A stretch of DNA of 64,000 nt, from positions 1-64,000 of the forward strand of contig JAHHHA010000024.1 in the NCBI GenBank assembly GCA_019359615.1, read 5' to 3'. The translations under genes and the position numbers were made by a program. Numbering within the stretch: position 1 is the stretch's first letter; each line of letters begins with the position of its first letter. Source of the stretch: Cyanosarcina radialis HA8281-LM2 (GTDB lineage Bacteria; Cyanobacteriota; Cyanobacteriia; Cyanobacteriales; CCAP-1448). The notes beneath the pieces are model-generated. The model did not search any database. It worked only from the letters and a program-made list of their open reading frames with translations, and was not told the origin of the DNA. Below, in pieces: positions 42,491-50,848 of the stretch.

Positions 42491-44722
42491 ATGGAGTCTC
42501 CAGAACCTACGATCCGGATTCAAGAATATTTGTTGATTCTGAAGCGACGTTGGTTAGCGGCTGCAACCAGCTTGAGCGTGGTGGTGTTGGCGGTAATGCT
42601 GGCTACATCTTTTAAAAAGCCAACTTATGAAGCCGAAGGCACGCTGAAATTCACCAGGCTAAACACTACCTCTTCGCTGACAGGGGTTGGCAAAGAAATT
42701 GCTGAGTTAGGATCTTTGGATGAGAAAACCACCGCCATCGATACCGAAACTGAGGTAATTGTTTCTACTCCTATAATTGAAAAAGCGATCGAACAACTCC
42801 AACTTAAAGATAAAAGCGATCGGCCTTTAAAACCGGAAGTATTAGCTAAAAAAATTAAAGTTACGCAACCCAAGGGAGCGGATATCTTAAAAATATCTTA
42901 TCAGGATGCAGATCCCAAAAAGTCTGCCAGCGTAGTTAATACCCTGATGGATGTTTATATAGATAACAACATCCTCTTCAACCGTTCCGAAGCAGTAGCC
43001 GCTCGCGAGTTTATCGAAAAACAGTTACCAGACGCTCAAAGTAACGTCCGTCAAGCTGAAGTAAATTTGCGCCAGTTTAGAGAACAAAATAAAGTTTTCG
43101 ATCTAGAGCAAGAAAAGAAATCGATAGTAGCTTCAATTGAAGACCTGCAAAAACAAATTACTCAAACTCGCTCCCAATTAGTAGACGCTCAAATTCGCGC
43201 TGGCACGATCCGGCAACAGTTGGGCATGGATTCGCGACAGGCAGTGATAACATCTACGATCGTCCAAGATCCTCGCGTCCAGGAATTGCAAAGAGAACTA
43301 CAGCAAATAGAATCAGAATTAGCAATCCAAAGAATTCGCTTTACTGAAGAAAACCCCATTATTACTAATTTAAAAAACAAGCAATCATCGCTAAATAAGC
43401 TGTTGCAAGCACGAATTAAAAAAGTAAATTCGGGGAAAACACCGCCAGCCAATAGTAACTTACAATTTGGAGATATCAAACAAGGACTAGCCAGAGATCT
43501 GGTGGTATTAGAATCGACAATTCAAACTTTAAGCACTGAAATATATTCTCTATCTCAACTACAAATTGCCGCTCGACAAAGGGCAAGTATGCTGCCGCAG
43601 TTAGAGCAAAAACAACGAGACTTAGAACGCCAACTGCAAGCTTCTCAAGCCACATACAGTCTGCTCCTGCAAAAGCTTCAAGAAGTACGATTAGCCGAAA
43701 ATCAAACGATCGGCAATGCCCAAATTATTGCCCCGGCAACAGTCCCTCAAAGCCCTCTACCCGCTCGCCGAGGGCTATACCTGGTAACGGGACTTTTATT
43801 GGGCAGCATGGCGGCACTAGGAATTTCTTTGTTACTAGAGGCCAAAGATAAATCTATCAGAACGGTCGAAGAGGCGAAAAAGCTTTTTGGATTTACTTTA
43901 TTAGGCGTGATTCCTTCTTGTCAGAAGGGAGAAAAAACTGCTGGGAAAAATGATTCATCAGAGGCATCAGTGCCCGAAATTATTTTGAAGGCCAATCCCG
44001 ACTCCATTATTAATGAATATTATTGGATGTTGCAGGCCAATCTGAAGTTTCTCAGTTCCGACAAACAACCCAAAGTAATTTTAGTAACTAGTTCGATCGC
44101 CAAAGAAGGCAAGTCCACGGTATCGGCTAATCTAGCCGTAGCTATGGCTCATGCTGGGCGCAAAGTATTGTTAGTAGATGCCGATCTGCGGTTGCCCATT
44201 CAGCATCGGATTTGGGAACTATACAATCGTCAAGGCTTAAGCCATGTAATCGTAGACCAAGCCGAACTGAAATCGGCAATTCAAGAAGTAATGCCGAATT
44301 TAGATGTCTTACCCGCTGGAGCGATTCCACCCAATCCTATTGCTATTCTAGATTCTCAGCGGATGGAGTCCTTAATTAAAGAGTTTGCCAGTAGCTACGA
44401 TTACGTCATCCTCGATTCTCCGCCATTAAATGTAGCGCCCGATGCCCGCACCTTGGGACGGATGGTTGATGGAGTATTATTAGTCGTCAGGCCGCGAGTC
44501 CTGGATACAGCTAACGCCAACGTCTCCAAACAGGTGTTAGCAGAATCGGGTCAAAATGTCTTGGGCATAGTGGTGAATGGCATCATTCCGGAAAACGAGC
44601 CGAACGGTTACTACTATTTTGGTAAAGAATACAGCGCTCAGAAAAATCCAGTCGGAGCGATCGCGGGCACTTTGGGCATCTTAGAACCGCAAAAGGCAGA
44701 CTCGATTTCGGCCGATAAATAG
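42491..44722 (+). CDS. Wzc-like polysaccharide co-polymerase / tyrosine autokinase
   Basis: 743 residues. Membrane helix at about 20-40, a Wzz-type periplasmic region with long coiled coils, a second helix at about 425-450 (LVTGLLLGSMAALGISLLL), and a cytoplasmic BY-kinase: Walker A SSIAKEGKST (about 532-541), Walker A' VLLVDADLR, and Walker B VILDSPP. The C-terminal Tyr-rich motif is GYYYFGKEY (706-714), the likely autophosphorylation cluster. It controls chain length and export of the polysaccharide. Confidence 0.94.
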   Translation: MESPEPTIRIQEYLLILKRRWLAAATSLSVVVLAVMLATSFKKPTYEAEGTLKFTRLNTTSSLTGVGKEIAELGSLDEKTTAIDTETEVIVSTPIIEKAIEQLQLKDKSDRPLKPEVLAKKIKVTQPKGADILKISYQDADPKKSASVVNTLMDVYIDNNILFNRSEAVAAREFIEKQLPDAQSNVRQAEVNLRQFREQNKVFDLEQEKKSIVASIEDLQKQITQTRSQLVDAQIRAGTIRQQLGMDSRQAVITSTIVQDPRVQELQRELQQIESELAIQRIRFTEENPIITNLKNKQSSLNKLLQARIKKVNSGKTPPANSNLQFGDIKQGLARDLVVLESTIQTLSTEIYSLSQLQIAARQRASMLPQLEQKQRDLERQLQASQATYSLLLQKLQEVRLAENQTIGNAQIIAPATVPQSPLPARRGLYLVTGLLLGSMAALGISLLLEAKDKSIRTVEEAKKLFGFTLLGVIPSCQKGEKTAGKNDSSEASVPEIILKANPDSIINEYYWMLQANLKFLSSDKQPKVILVTSSIAKEGKSTVSANLAVAMAHAGRKVLLVDADLRLPIQHRIWELYNRQGLSHVIVDQAELKSAIQEVMPNLDVLPAGAIPPNPIAILDSQRMESLIKEFASSYDYVILDSPPLNVAPDARTLGRMVDGVLLVVRPRVLDTANANVSKQVLAESGQNVLGIVVNGIIPENEPNGYYYFGKEYSAQKNPVGAIAGTLGILEPQKADSISADK

Positions 44723-44726
44723 AGTT

Positions 44727-44910
44727 TAAGAAGAAGTTCAGAAGTTCAGGAGTTCAGGAGTTCAGGAGTTGAAGAAGTGAGAAGTGTTGAGTGCTTTCAG
44801 AAGTGTTGAGTGTTGAGTTAAGAATGCTCCCCTGCTCCCCCTGCCTCCCCTGCCTCCCCTGCCTCCCCTGCTCCCTCTTCGCCCTCTCGCCCTCTTCGCC
44901 CTCTTCCCCC
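44727..44910. repeat. Block of AGTTCAG, TTGAGTG and CCTGCCTCCC simple repeats
   Basis: Successive tandem runs: four AG(A/G)AGTTC units, two AGAAGTGTTGAGTG units, and about six CTGCCTCCC and CGCCCTCT(T/C) units. It separates the kinase and symporter genes. Simple repeat, no coding sequence. Confidence 0.7.
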
Positions 44911-45010
44911 TCTCCCTTTTCGTGCAACAATGTTAGCCAAAGTTTCAGGATAGGTTTTAAGTAATGAGATAAATATCCTGAAGCGATCGTTAGCTTATCT
45001 GCCGAAAATT

Positions 45011-45301
45011 ATGAAGATCGACCAAAAAACAGCTTATTGGCGAGCGAATACGGCTTTAATTCGCAATCTGCTGATTATCTGGGTAATTGTCTCCATCGGA
45101 CTGAGTATTTTATTTGTCGAACCGCTTAATGCGGTCAAATTGCCTGGGGGTAACGTTCCTCTCGGTTTTTGGATCGCGCAGCAAGGCTCGATCTACGTAT
45201 TTGTGGCTTTGATTTTTATCTACGCCTACCGCATGGACAAACTCGATCGCAAATACCTCGAAAAAGAAAGCGATCGAATAGAGTCAAAATCGAAAACTTG
45301 A
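45011..45301 (+). CDS. DUF4212 small subunit of an Na+/substrate symporter
   Basis: 96 residues with two hydrophobic helices (about 20-37 and 57-75). The motif YWRANTALI, the PLGFWIAQQGSIYVFV stretch and the Tyr-Ala-Tyr-Arg-Met end (YAYRMDKLDRKY) match DUF4212. These small membrane proteins precede acetate-type symporters, as here. They are thought to assist the large subunit; this is known from gene context rather than direct assay. Confidence 0.88.
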   Translation: MKIDQKTAYWRANTALIRNLLIIWVIVSIGLSILFVEPLNAVKLPGGNVPLGFWIAQQGSIYVFVALIFIYAYRMDKLDRKYLEKESDRIESKSKT

Positions 45302-45525
45302 GAATCGGTTTGACTCAGCGGTTTCGATCGAGAAAACTTGGCAAAATACTTGCCCTCGCAGGAGCTAGGAGAACGCACCCTACTGGATCGATCCGGTTGG
45401 GTTCGTTGGGTTTCCTACCGTCAACCCAACCTACAGATCTTGCACTGTAAAGACGTTGCATGCAACGTCTCTACCCGTGAACTCCTGCATCCTGTATTCT
45501 CTTACTCAAAGTTTGGTAGTTAATT
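45302..45525. repeat. Spacer with GTTGGGTT palindromic repeat between symporter genes
   Basis: Within this 224-bp gap lies GTTGGGTTCGTTGGGTTTCC...GTCAACCCAACCTACAG (about 45397-45435), a member of the family at 23966. It is followed by GACGTTGCATGCAACGTC (45452-45469), a 9-bp perfect palindrome. Usually the DUF4212 and symporter genes lie closer together, so this repeat probably entered later. Confidence 0.6.
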
Positions 45526-47250
45526 ATGTCAGTTGAAGCCTGGACTACTGTAGTAGTCATTATTTCGTTTATTGTCTATATCTATATCGGTTGGCAATCT
45601 CGCGTTCGAGATACCGAAGGTTTTTTTGTCGCCGATCGCGGCGTGCCCTCTCTAGCCAATGGTGCGGCGACGGCTGCCGATTGGATGTCTGCTGCCTCTT
45701 TCATTTCCATGGCAGGCTTGATTTCATTTTTAGGATATGACGGCTCTATTTACTTGATCGGTTGGACGGGGGGTTACGTCTTGCTGGCGCTGTTGCTAGC
45801 CCCCTACTTGCGCAAGTTCGGCAAGTACACGGTACCGGATTTTGTGGGCGATCGCTATTATTCTAACGTCGCCCGCACGGTAGCAGTCATAGCGGCGATT
45901 TTTGTGTCTTTAACCTACGTTGCCGGACAAATGCGGGGAGTCGGCCTGGTCTTCAGCCGCTTTCTCCAAGTTACTATCGACCAGGGAGTGATTATCGGTA
46001 TGGTAATCGTGGCCTTTTTTGCCATCTTGGGAGGCATGAAAGGCATTACCTGGACGCAAGTAGCTCAATACGGAGTGTTGATTGTAGCTTATCTGATTCC
46101 CGCGATCGCCATCTCGACGATCCTAACTGGCAACCCGATTCCCCAACTAAGTTTTAGCTTCAGCAATATCGTCGAACGGCTCAATGGCATTCACCAAGAT
46201 CTGGGCTTCGTTCCCTACACTCAACCATTTGCCAATAAATCTATGCTAGACGTGCTGTTTTTCACCATTGCGCTGATGGTGGGAACGGCTGGTTTACCTC
46301 ACATCATCGTCCGATTTTACACTGTTCCCGATGTCAAGGCGGCTCGATGGTCGGCAGGTTGGGCGCTGCTGTTTATAGCTATTCTCTACACCACGGCTCC
46401 GGCTTTAGCTACTTTTGCCCGCTATAACTTGATTACTAACCTCAACAACCAAACAGTCGAACAGGTACAGCAACTAGACTGGACAAAAAAATGGCAAGAG
46501 ACCAAGTTGCTAGCAGTTGAGGACAAAAATAACAACAGAACTTTGGAACTCACTGCCAAAAGTTTCCAACTCAATCCCAAGAAAACCCCAGAACAAGTTG
46601 CCAAGAACGAAATTACTATCGACCCAGATATAGTCGTGCTGGCAACCCCAGAAGTCGCTAAGTTACCTGCTTGGTTAATTGCCTTAGTCGCCGCTGGCGG
46701 ATTAGCGGCCGCCTTATCTACCGCATCGGGGCTGTTACTGGTAATTTCAAGTTCGATCGCTCACGACGTATATTACCGAATGATCGACCCTCATGCGTCC
46801 GAGGCCAAACGGCTGTTCGTCGGTCGGATTATGGTGGGAATTGCGATCGCCATTGCCGGATATTTTGGCATCAATCCCCCAGGTTTTGTCGCTGAAGTGG
46901 TAGCCCTAGCCTTTGGTTTAGCCGCTTCTAGTTTCTTCCCAGTTATTATCTTGGGCATTTTTGACAAACGCGCCAACCGCGAAGGTGCGATCGCGGGAAT
47001 GATCGTCGGCTTGTTAATTACTAGCGCCTACATCATCGCCGTCAAATTTGCTGGTATGACTCCTTGGTTCGGGATCTCGGCCGAAGGGTTTGGCACGGTG
47101 GGGATGATTTTCAACTTCATCGTTACCTTAGTTGTCTCCCGTCTCACTCCTCCCCCTCCTGCCGAAATTCAAATGCTGGTTGACGATCTCCGCAACCCCG
47201 AACACGCACCTTTGGCTTTAGCAGATATTGGAGAGGAGCAACTCGATTAA
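45526..47250 (+). CDS. Na+:solute symporter, acetate permease (SSS family, VC_2705 type)
   Basis: 574 residues with about 13 hydrophobic helices. Early motifs DWMSAASFISMAGLISFLGYDG and the family signature GTAGLPHIIVRFYTVPDVKAARWSAGWAL are present. A hydrophilic insert (about 310-380, with QLDWTKKWQETK and KNEITIDPDIVVL) separates helices, as in the VC_2705 subfamily that works with a DUF4212 partner. It takes up acetate or another short monocarboxylate with Na+. Substrate is inferred. Confidence 0.93.
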   Translation: MSVEAWTTVVVIISFIVYIYIGWQSRVRDTEGFFVADRGVPSLANGAATAADWMSAASFISMAGLISFLGYDGSIYLIGWTGGYVLLALLLAPYLRKFGKYTVPDFVGDRYYSNVARTVAVIAAIFVSLTYVAGQMRGVGLVFSRFLQVTIDQGVIIGMVIVAFFAILGGMKGITWTQVAQYGVLIVAYLIPAIAISTILTGNPIPQLSFSFSNIVERLNGIHQDLGFVPYTQPFANKSMLDVLFFTIALMVGTAGLPHIIVRFYTVPDVKAARWSAGWALLFIAILYTTAPALATFARYNLITNLNNQTVEQVQQLDWTKKWQETKLLAVEDKNNNRTLELTAKSFQLNPKKTPEQVAKNEITIDPDIVVLATPEVAKLPAWLIALVAAGGLAAALSTASGLLLVISSSIAHDVYYRMIDPHASEAKRLFVGRIMVGIAIAIAGYFGINPPGFVAEVVALAFGLAASSFFPVIILGIFDKRANREGAIAGMIVGLLITSAYIIAVKFAGMTPWFGISAEGFGTVGMIFNFIVTLVVSRLTPPPPAEIQMLVDDLRNPEHAPLALADIGEEQLD

Positions 47251-47313
47251 GGCTATTAACAATTCCAGCTTCAGCAGGACTTCGGCGCGATCGCTGGTGG
47301 ACTAGCTATTTGA

Positions 47314-47340
47314 GTGGGATAGCCCTCTGGGCTATCCCAC
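47314..47340. terminator. 12-bp perfect hairpin after the symporter gene
   Basis: GTGGGATAGCCC / GGGCTATCCCAC around TCT, 64 bases after the symporter stop. There is no T-run directly after it (AAGAATTGCCC intervenes before TTTTTTT). A related hairpin is at 62849-62870. Could act as a terminator or 3'-end protection, or be a dispersed repeat. Confidence 0.5.
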
Positions 47341-47518
47341 AAGAATTGCCCAATTATTTTTTTAACTTCAAAACTCCCTGCCAATCCGATCGATTGGTCG
47401 AACCATTGTAGCCATTATGAACTGGGTACACTAGAACGCATGAAAATCTATTTTTAATTCAGTTAGATTTCGCTTTGTTTTGGGTATCCTACATAAGAAC
47501 TCAGTAATTTTATTTGGT

Positions 47519-48736
47519 ATGGGAGTTAGTAATCGAGATCGGATTGGCAAAGCTTTAGACTCTCTACGACAAGGCTTATATCCTTACGTCGAGCAAAAAA
47601 TGCAAGAAGTGCATGGTAGCGCCTGGATAAAAAAAGCTACCTCACACCTTCGCAATCATCAAAAAACAAAAAAGCAACCAAATGACATTATTCGCGAGGA
47701 TATATCTGCCCTACTAATAGTAGTAAATGGGCAATGGGATGAGGTATTTAAAAGCAGCTTAAGTCAGCCCGATCGCGCTCTGGTTAATGAGTTAATAGAG
47801 GCCCGAAACCAATGGGCGCATCAATCTACCTTTTCAACTGACGACACTTACCGAGCATTAGACAGTGTATTTCGGTTGCTTAAGTCTATATCATCTCCTC
47901 ACCTAGCAGATTTAGAAACGCAGCGACAGGATGTTCTTCGTCTTTTATCTCAAGAGCAAGCAAGGCATGAATTACGAACTATACCAGTTTCTCCTGCTGA
48001 GGAAGCTCGTATGAGGGAAAGACTTGATGAGTTATTGAAACGTCTGCCATTTCAAAATGCTTATTTACTTAACCAAGCCCTAACTCACACTTCCTACAAG
48101 TACGAAAATCCCAATACTGGTGAGGATAACGAGCAACTAGAGTTTATTGGCGATGCTCTACTCACATTTCTTAGTGGCGATTTCCTCTATAAACGCAATC
48201 CAGATTTGAGAGAAGGTAAAATGACGATTTTGCGCTCAAATCTAGTGGATAAACCTCAATTAGCAAAATTTGCTATTGAATTAGGACTGGGAACGTGGAT
48301 GCGGCTCGGAAAGGGTGAGGATAATAATAAAGGTCGTAGCAAGCATTCATTGCTTAGCGATGTTTTTGAAGCTATTGTCGGTGCATATTACCTAGATTCT
48401 GGGATTGAGGCAGTACGTGAGTTGGTCAATCCGTTGTTCGAGAATGTAGTTAATCTTCTACCTACTACTGAAAACTCCATCCCTAGAATCCAAGATGATG
48501 TCAAGGGTTGGTTACAAAAAGTCGTTCTAGAGCCAACTTTTACTCGTAATCCTAGCCGTAAACCTCCTGAGTATAAGACTCCTCCTTCTGGTGGAACTGA
48601 TAACGTACCAGAGTTTGAATCTGTAGTTTATGTGTCTGGTGTTGAGTTTGGTAGAGGTAAAGATCGCAGCAAAAAGGAAGCCGAAAAGCGTGCCGCCGAA
48701 GATGCGTTGAGAAAACTGGGTTTATATCCGAACTAA
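47519..48736 (+). CDS. HEPN domain-RNase III fusion (HEPN, RNase III, dsRBD)
   Basis: 405 residues from ATG 47519 (an in-frame TTG at 47480 is less likely). The N-terminal 130 residues are helical and resemble the Swt1-type HEPN domain; EARNQWAH supplies Arg96-Asn97 and His101, the RNxxxH motif of HEPN ribonucleases. RNase III follows (about 165-310) with NEQLEFIGD (Glu205, Glu208, Asp212) and DVFEAIVGA (Asp281, Glu284), then a dsRNA-binding domain (325-400, KKEAEKRAAEDAL). Usual bacterial RNase III is about 230 residues. Two RNase active sites are predicted. No rnc-type operon partners adjoin. Confidence 0.9.
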   Translation: MGVSNRDRIGKALDSLRQGLYPYVEQKMQEVHGSAWIKKATSHLRNHQKTKKQPNDIIREDISALLIVVNGQWDEVFKSSLSQPDRALVNELIEARNQWAHQSTFSTDDTYRALDSVFRLLKSISSPHLADLETQRQDVLRLLSQEQARHELRTIPVSPAEEARMRERLDELLKRLPFQNAYLLNQALTHTSYKYENPNTGEDNEQLEFIGDALLTFLSGDFLYKRNPDLREGKMTILRSNLVDKPQLAKFAIELGLGTWMRLGKGEDNNKGRSKHSLLSDVFEAIVGAYYLDSGIEAVRELVNPLFENVVNLLPTTENSIPRIQDDVKGWLQKVVLEPTFTRNPSRKPPEYKTPPSGGTDNVPEFESVVYVSGVEFGRGKDRSKKEAEKRAAEDALRKLGLYPN

Positions 48737-48789
48737 TCTCGACTTTAAGAAGAGTAATATCTCTACTCAAGCTTGTTCGATCGTATTTA

Positions 48790-48815
48790 GGGATTGGCGC
48801 ATTACGACCAATCCC
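48790..48815. terminator. Hairpin between convergent genes
   Basis: GGGATTGG / CCAATCCC with a 10-base loop lies between the RNase III stop (48736) and the convergent DUF4333 stop (48833). It could end transcription in both directions. TCCCACAA follows it, as it follows the hairpins at 47314 and 62849. Confidence 0.5.
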
Positions 48816-48832
48816 ACAAATGCTATGAATAG

Positions 48833-49636
48833 CTATAATTCAAACCTGACATTTCCATAGTCGTCATTGACGGTAATTTTGGCTGGTTGAGTCTTCCCTC
48901 CTGGTAATGTTGCCTGACATTCAAAAGTATCACCAGCGCGAGCAACTTTAATTTGTCCCCCACAATTGACGGTGATATCAATGCCTTTTTGTTGCTTGAC
49001 GTTGGCAGCGATCGAGCGCTCGATTTTGGGCAGTAATACTATCCCTTTGCTATTTACCTTAAACGCCCCGCTAGCGTCTTGGATATTTAGTTCTACGGTA
49101 AAAGGAGTATTATCTACCACGGCTTGACACTCATATTGACTGCCAGCTTTGATTTCAACATTACTGGGGCAGTTAACAGAAGTTATTGGCACTCCCAGTT
49201 GAGGGCTGAGTAAGTTAGAAATCTGAGTTTCCAACTGTCTGACCGTCTGGCTTTTTCCTCCAGGCGGATTTGCAGTAGTTGGTGGCAATGTTGGCGAAGT
49301 TCCCAAGGGTGGCGAGATCGCAGGAGTTCCCAGCGGCGGTGAAATCGGAGGCGTTCCCAAGGGTGGGGAAATAACAGGAGTTTCCAGCGGTGGCGAGATC
49401 GCAGGAGTTTCCAGCGGTGGCGAGATAATAGGAGTCTCCAGCGGCGACGGACTAAGAGCAGTTTCAGCAGTCGCTTGGGGCGAAGGGGTGGAGTTATCAC
49501 TCGTCTGGTTGGGACATCCAGTAACGATCGCTGCCGTGCCCACAGCTATCAGTAGCGATAAAGACGCTTTAACACCATTCTTGGAACTCATAAAGTTTAG
49601 CTGCAAAACATTCGATCGATAACGATTTAGCTTCAT
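48833..49636 (-). CDS. DUF4333 lipoprotein with Pro-rich repeat linker
   Basis: 267 residues. The lipobox VTGC places Cys41 as the lipidated residue if the start is 49636, which has GAGGAGGG five bases upstream. A linker of about nine ISPPLETPA-like units follows, then two DUF4333-type domains, each ending in a C..ATLPG or C.AVVD strand and closing NDDYGNVRFEL. Likely anchored at the outer face of the cytoplasmic membrane or the periplasmic face of the outer membrane. Paralogue at 49751. Confidence 0.85.
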   Translation of the reverse strand: MKLNRYRSNVLQLNFMSSKNGVKASLSLLIAVGTAAIVTGCPNQTSDNSTPSPQATAETALSPSPLETPIISPPLETPAISPPLETPVISPPLGTPPISPPLGTPAISPPLGTSPTLPPTTANPPGGKSQTVRQLETQISNLLSPQLGVPITSVNCPSNVEIKAGSQYECQAVVDNTPFTVELNIQDASGAFKVNSKGIVLLPKIERSIAANVKQQKGIDITVNCGGQIKVARAGDTFECQATLPGGKTQPAKITVNDDYGNVRFEL

Positions 49637-49750
49637 TCGTTCCCTCCTCTATCGAGCGCGATCGGCAATAATTACCACTGTTGATGTTAGTGCGTGTCTC
49701 AGACAAGATCGACAGAAATCATGAATTATCGATCGTCAATTGTGAATTTA

Positions 49751-50632
49751 CTACAGTTTGAAATTAATATTACCATATTCATCTTTAACTGAAACTTTGG
49801 CGGTCTTAGTTCTACCATCAACGGTAACGATCTGACAAGCAAAAACATCTCCTCGCTTGACCGCTCGAATCCTTTTACCGCCGCAGTCTGTAGTAGCAAC
49901 AACTCCATCTTTTTGTTTGATGGCAGAATCGATCGATTGCTCGACTTTTGACAGTACGACTAACCCTTTAGTATTTAATTTGAAATTTCCTCGATCGTTA
50001 TTGAGTTTAATTTCTGCCGTAAAATTGCCGCTATCGGTCACTACCTGACAATTATAAACTTTTCCAGCTTTGAGTTCGATCGTATTGGGACAAGCGATCG
50101 CCTTGACGGGAACCCCGATCGAACTCGTCAGTAATTCTTTACTTTTTTTTTCTAAAAGCTGGCTAGTTTTGCTTTTTGTCGGTTTGGGTGGTGGTGTGCC
50201 GATTACCTCCGGCAAATCTTCTGGTAGCACCACTTCAGGCAAATCTTCTGTCGGATCGACTGGTGGTTGGTTCTCAGTCGTTCCAGTTGGGGAAACTTTA
50301 GGTGCGATCGTGGGTGACGGCGGGCTAGCTGTAGCTGTCGGTGCGGGAGTTCCAGGTGTGGCAGTAGGATCGATCGGACTGGCTGTAATTGCGGGTTCTG
50401 GGGGGCTAGCGGTAGCCGCTGGTTCGGGAGGAATAGGAGTGGCGACGGGTTCGGGAGTGCTGGGGGTCGATTCTATTTGAGGGCTGGGACTCTGGGCCGT
50501 TTGAGTATTGGTAGAGTCGTTACATCCGGCTAGGACGATCGCAGCTAACACCACTACGGCAAATCTTGGCATGAGGCGGCGATCGCGGTAATTTCGCTGC
50601 CAGAGTTTGTTTGTGTAAGGATCTTGGTTCAT
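49751..50632 (-). CDS. DUF4333 lipoprotein, paralogue
   Basis: 293 residues. Lipobox LAGC (Cys37), a Pro/Thr/Ala-rich linker (PEPAATASPP-like repeats), then two DUF4333-type domains (ACPNTIELKAGKVYNCQVV and KRGDVFACQIV, ending KDEYGNINFKL). The linker differs from the first copy while the domains align, so linkers evolve by repeat expansion. Start may be the Met at residue 21, which would still precede the lipobox. Same strand as the first copy, 114 bp apart. Confidence 0.85.
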   Translation of the reverse strand: MNQDPYTNKLWQRNYRDRRLMPRFAVVVLAAIVLAGCNDSTNTQTAQSPSPQIESTPSTPEPVATPIPPEPAATASPPEPAITASPIDPTATPGTPAPTATASPPSPTIAPKVSPTGTTENQPPVDPTEDLPEVVLPEDLPEVIGTPPPKPTKSKTSQLLEKKSKELLTSSIGVPVKAIACPNTIELKAGKVYNCQVVTDSGNFTAEIKLNNDRGNFKLNTKGLVVLSKVEQSIDSAIKQKDGVVATTDCGGKRIRAVKRGDVFACQIVTVDGRTKTAKVSVKDEYGNINFKL

Positions 50633-50848
50633 ACGAATCTACTGAGTTTTAGTTAGCTAGCTTAAAGCATAAGAGGAGACAGATATTTTTCTGGCACTAT
50701 AGAACTGATATCGATCGCTACTTCGATCGCAAAATTGAAATTGACTAGCAAGCCTTCGGACCGATCGACCGCAGATAGAATTGATAAATTATCGATCTTG
50801 ACACCAGGTTTAATCCCTCAATTACTAAATAATTAAAGAGTTTGACGT

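Noticed and set aside
44727-44910. Possible CRISPR array
   Set aside because: The units are 7-10 bp and contiguous, with no regular spacers and no cas genes in the window.
50070-50480. 136-codon plus-strand frame across the DUF4333 lipoprotein gene
   Set aside because: Val/Gly-rich translation is the antisense of Pro/Ala/Thr-rich repeats in the real gene.
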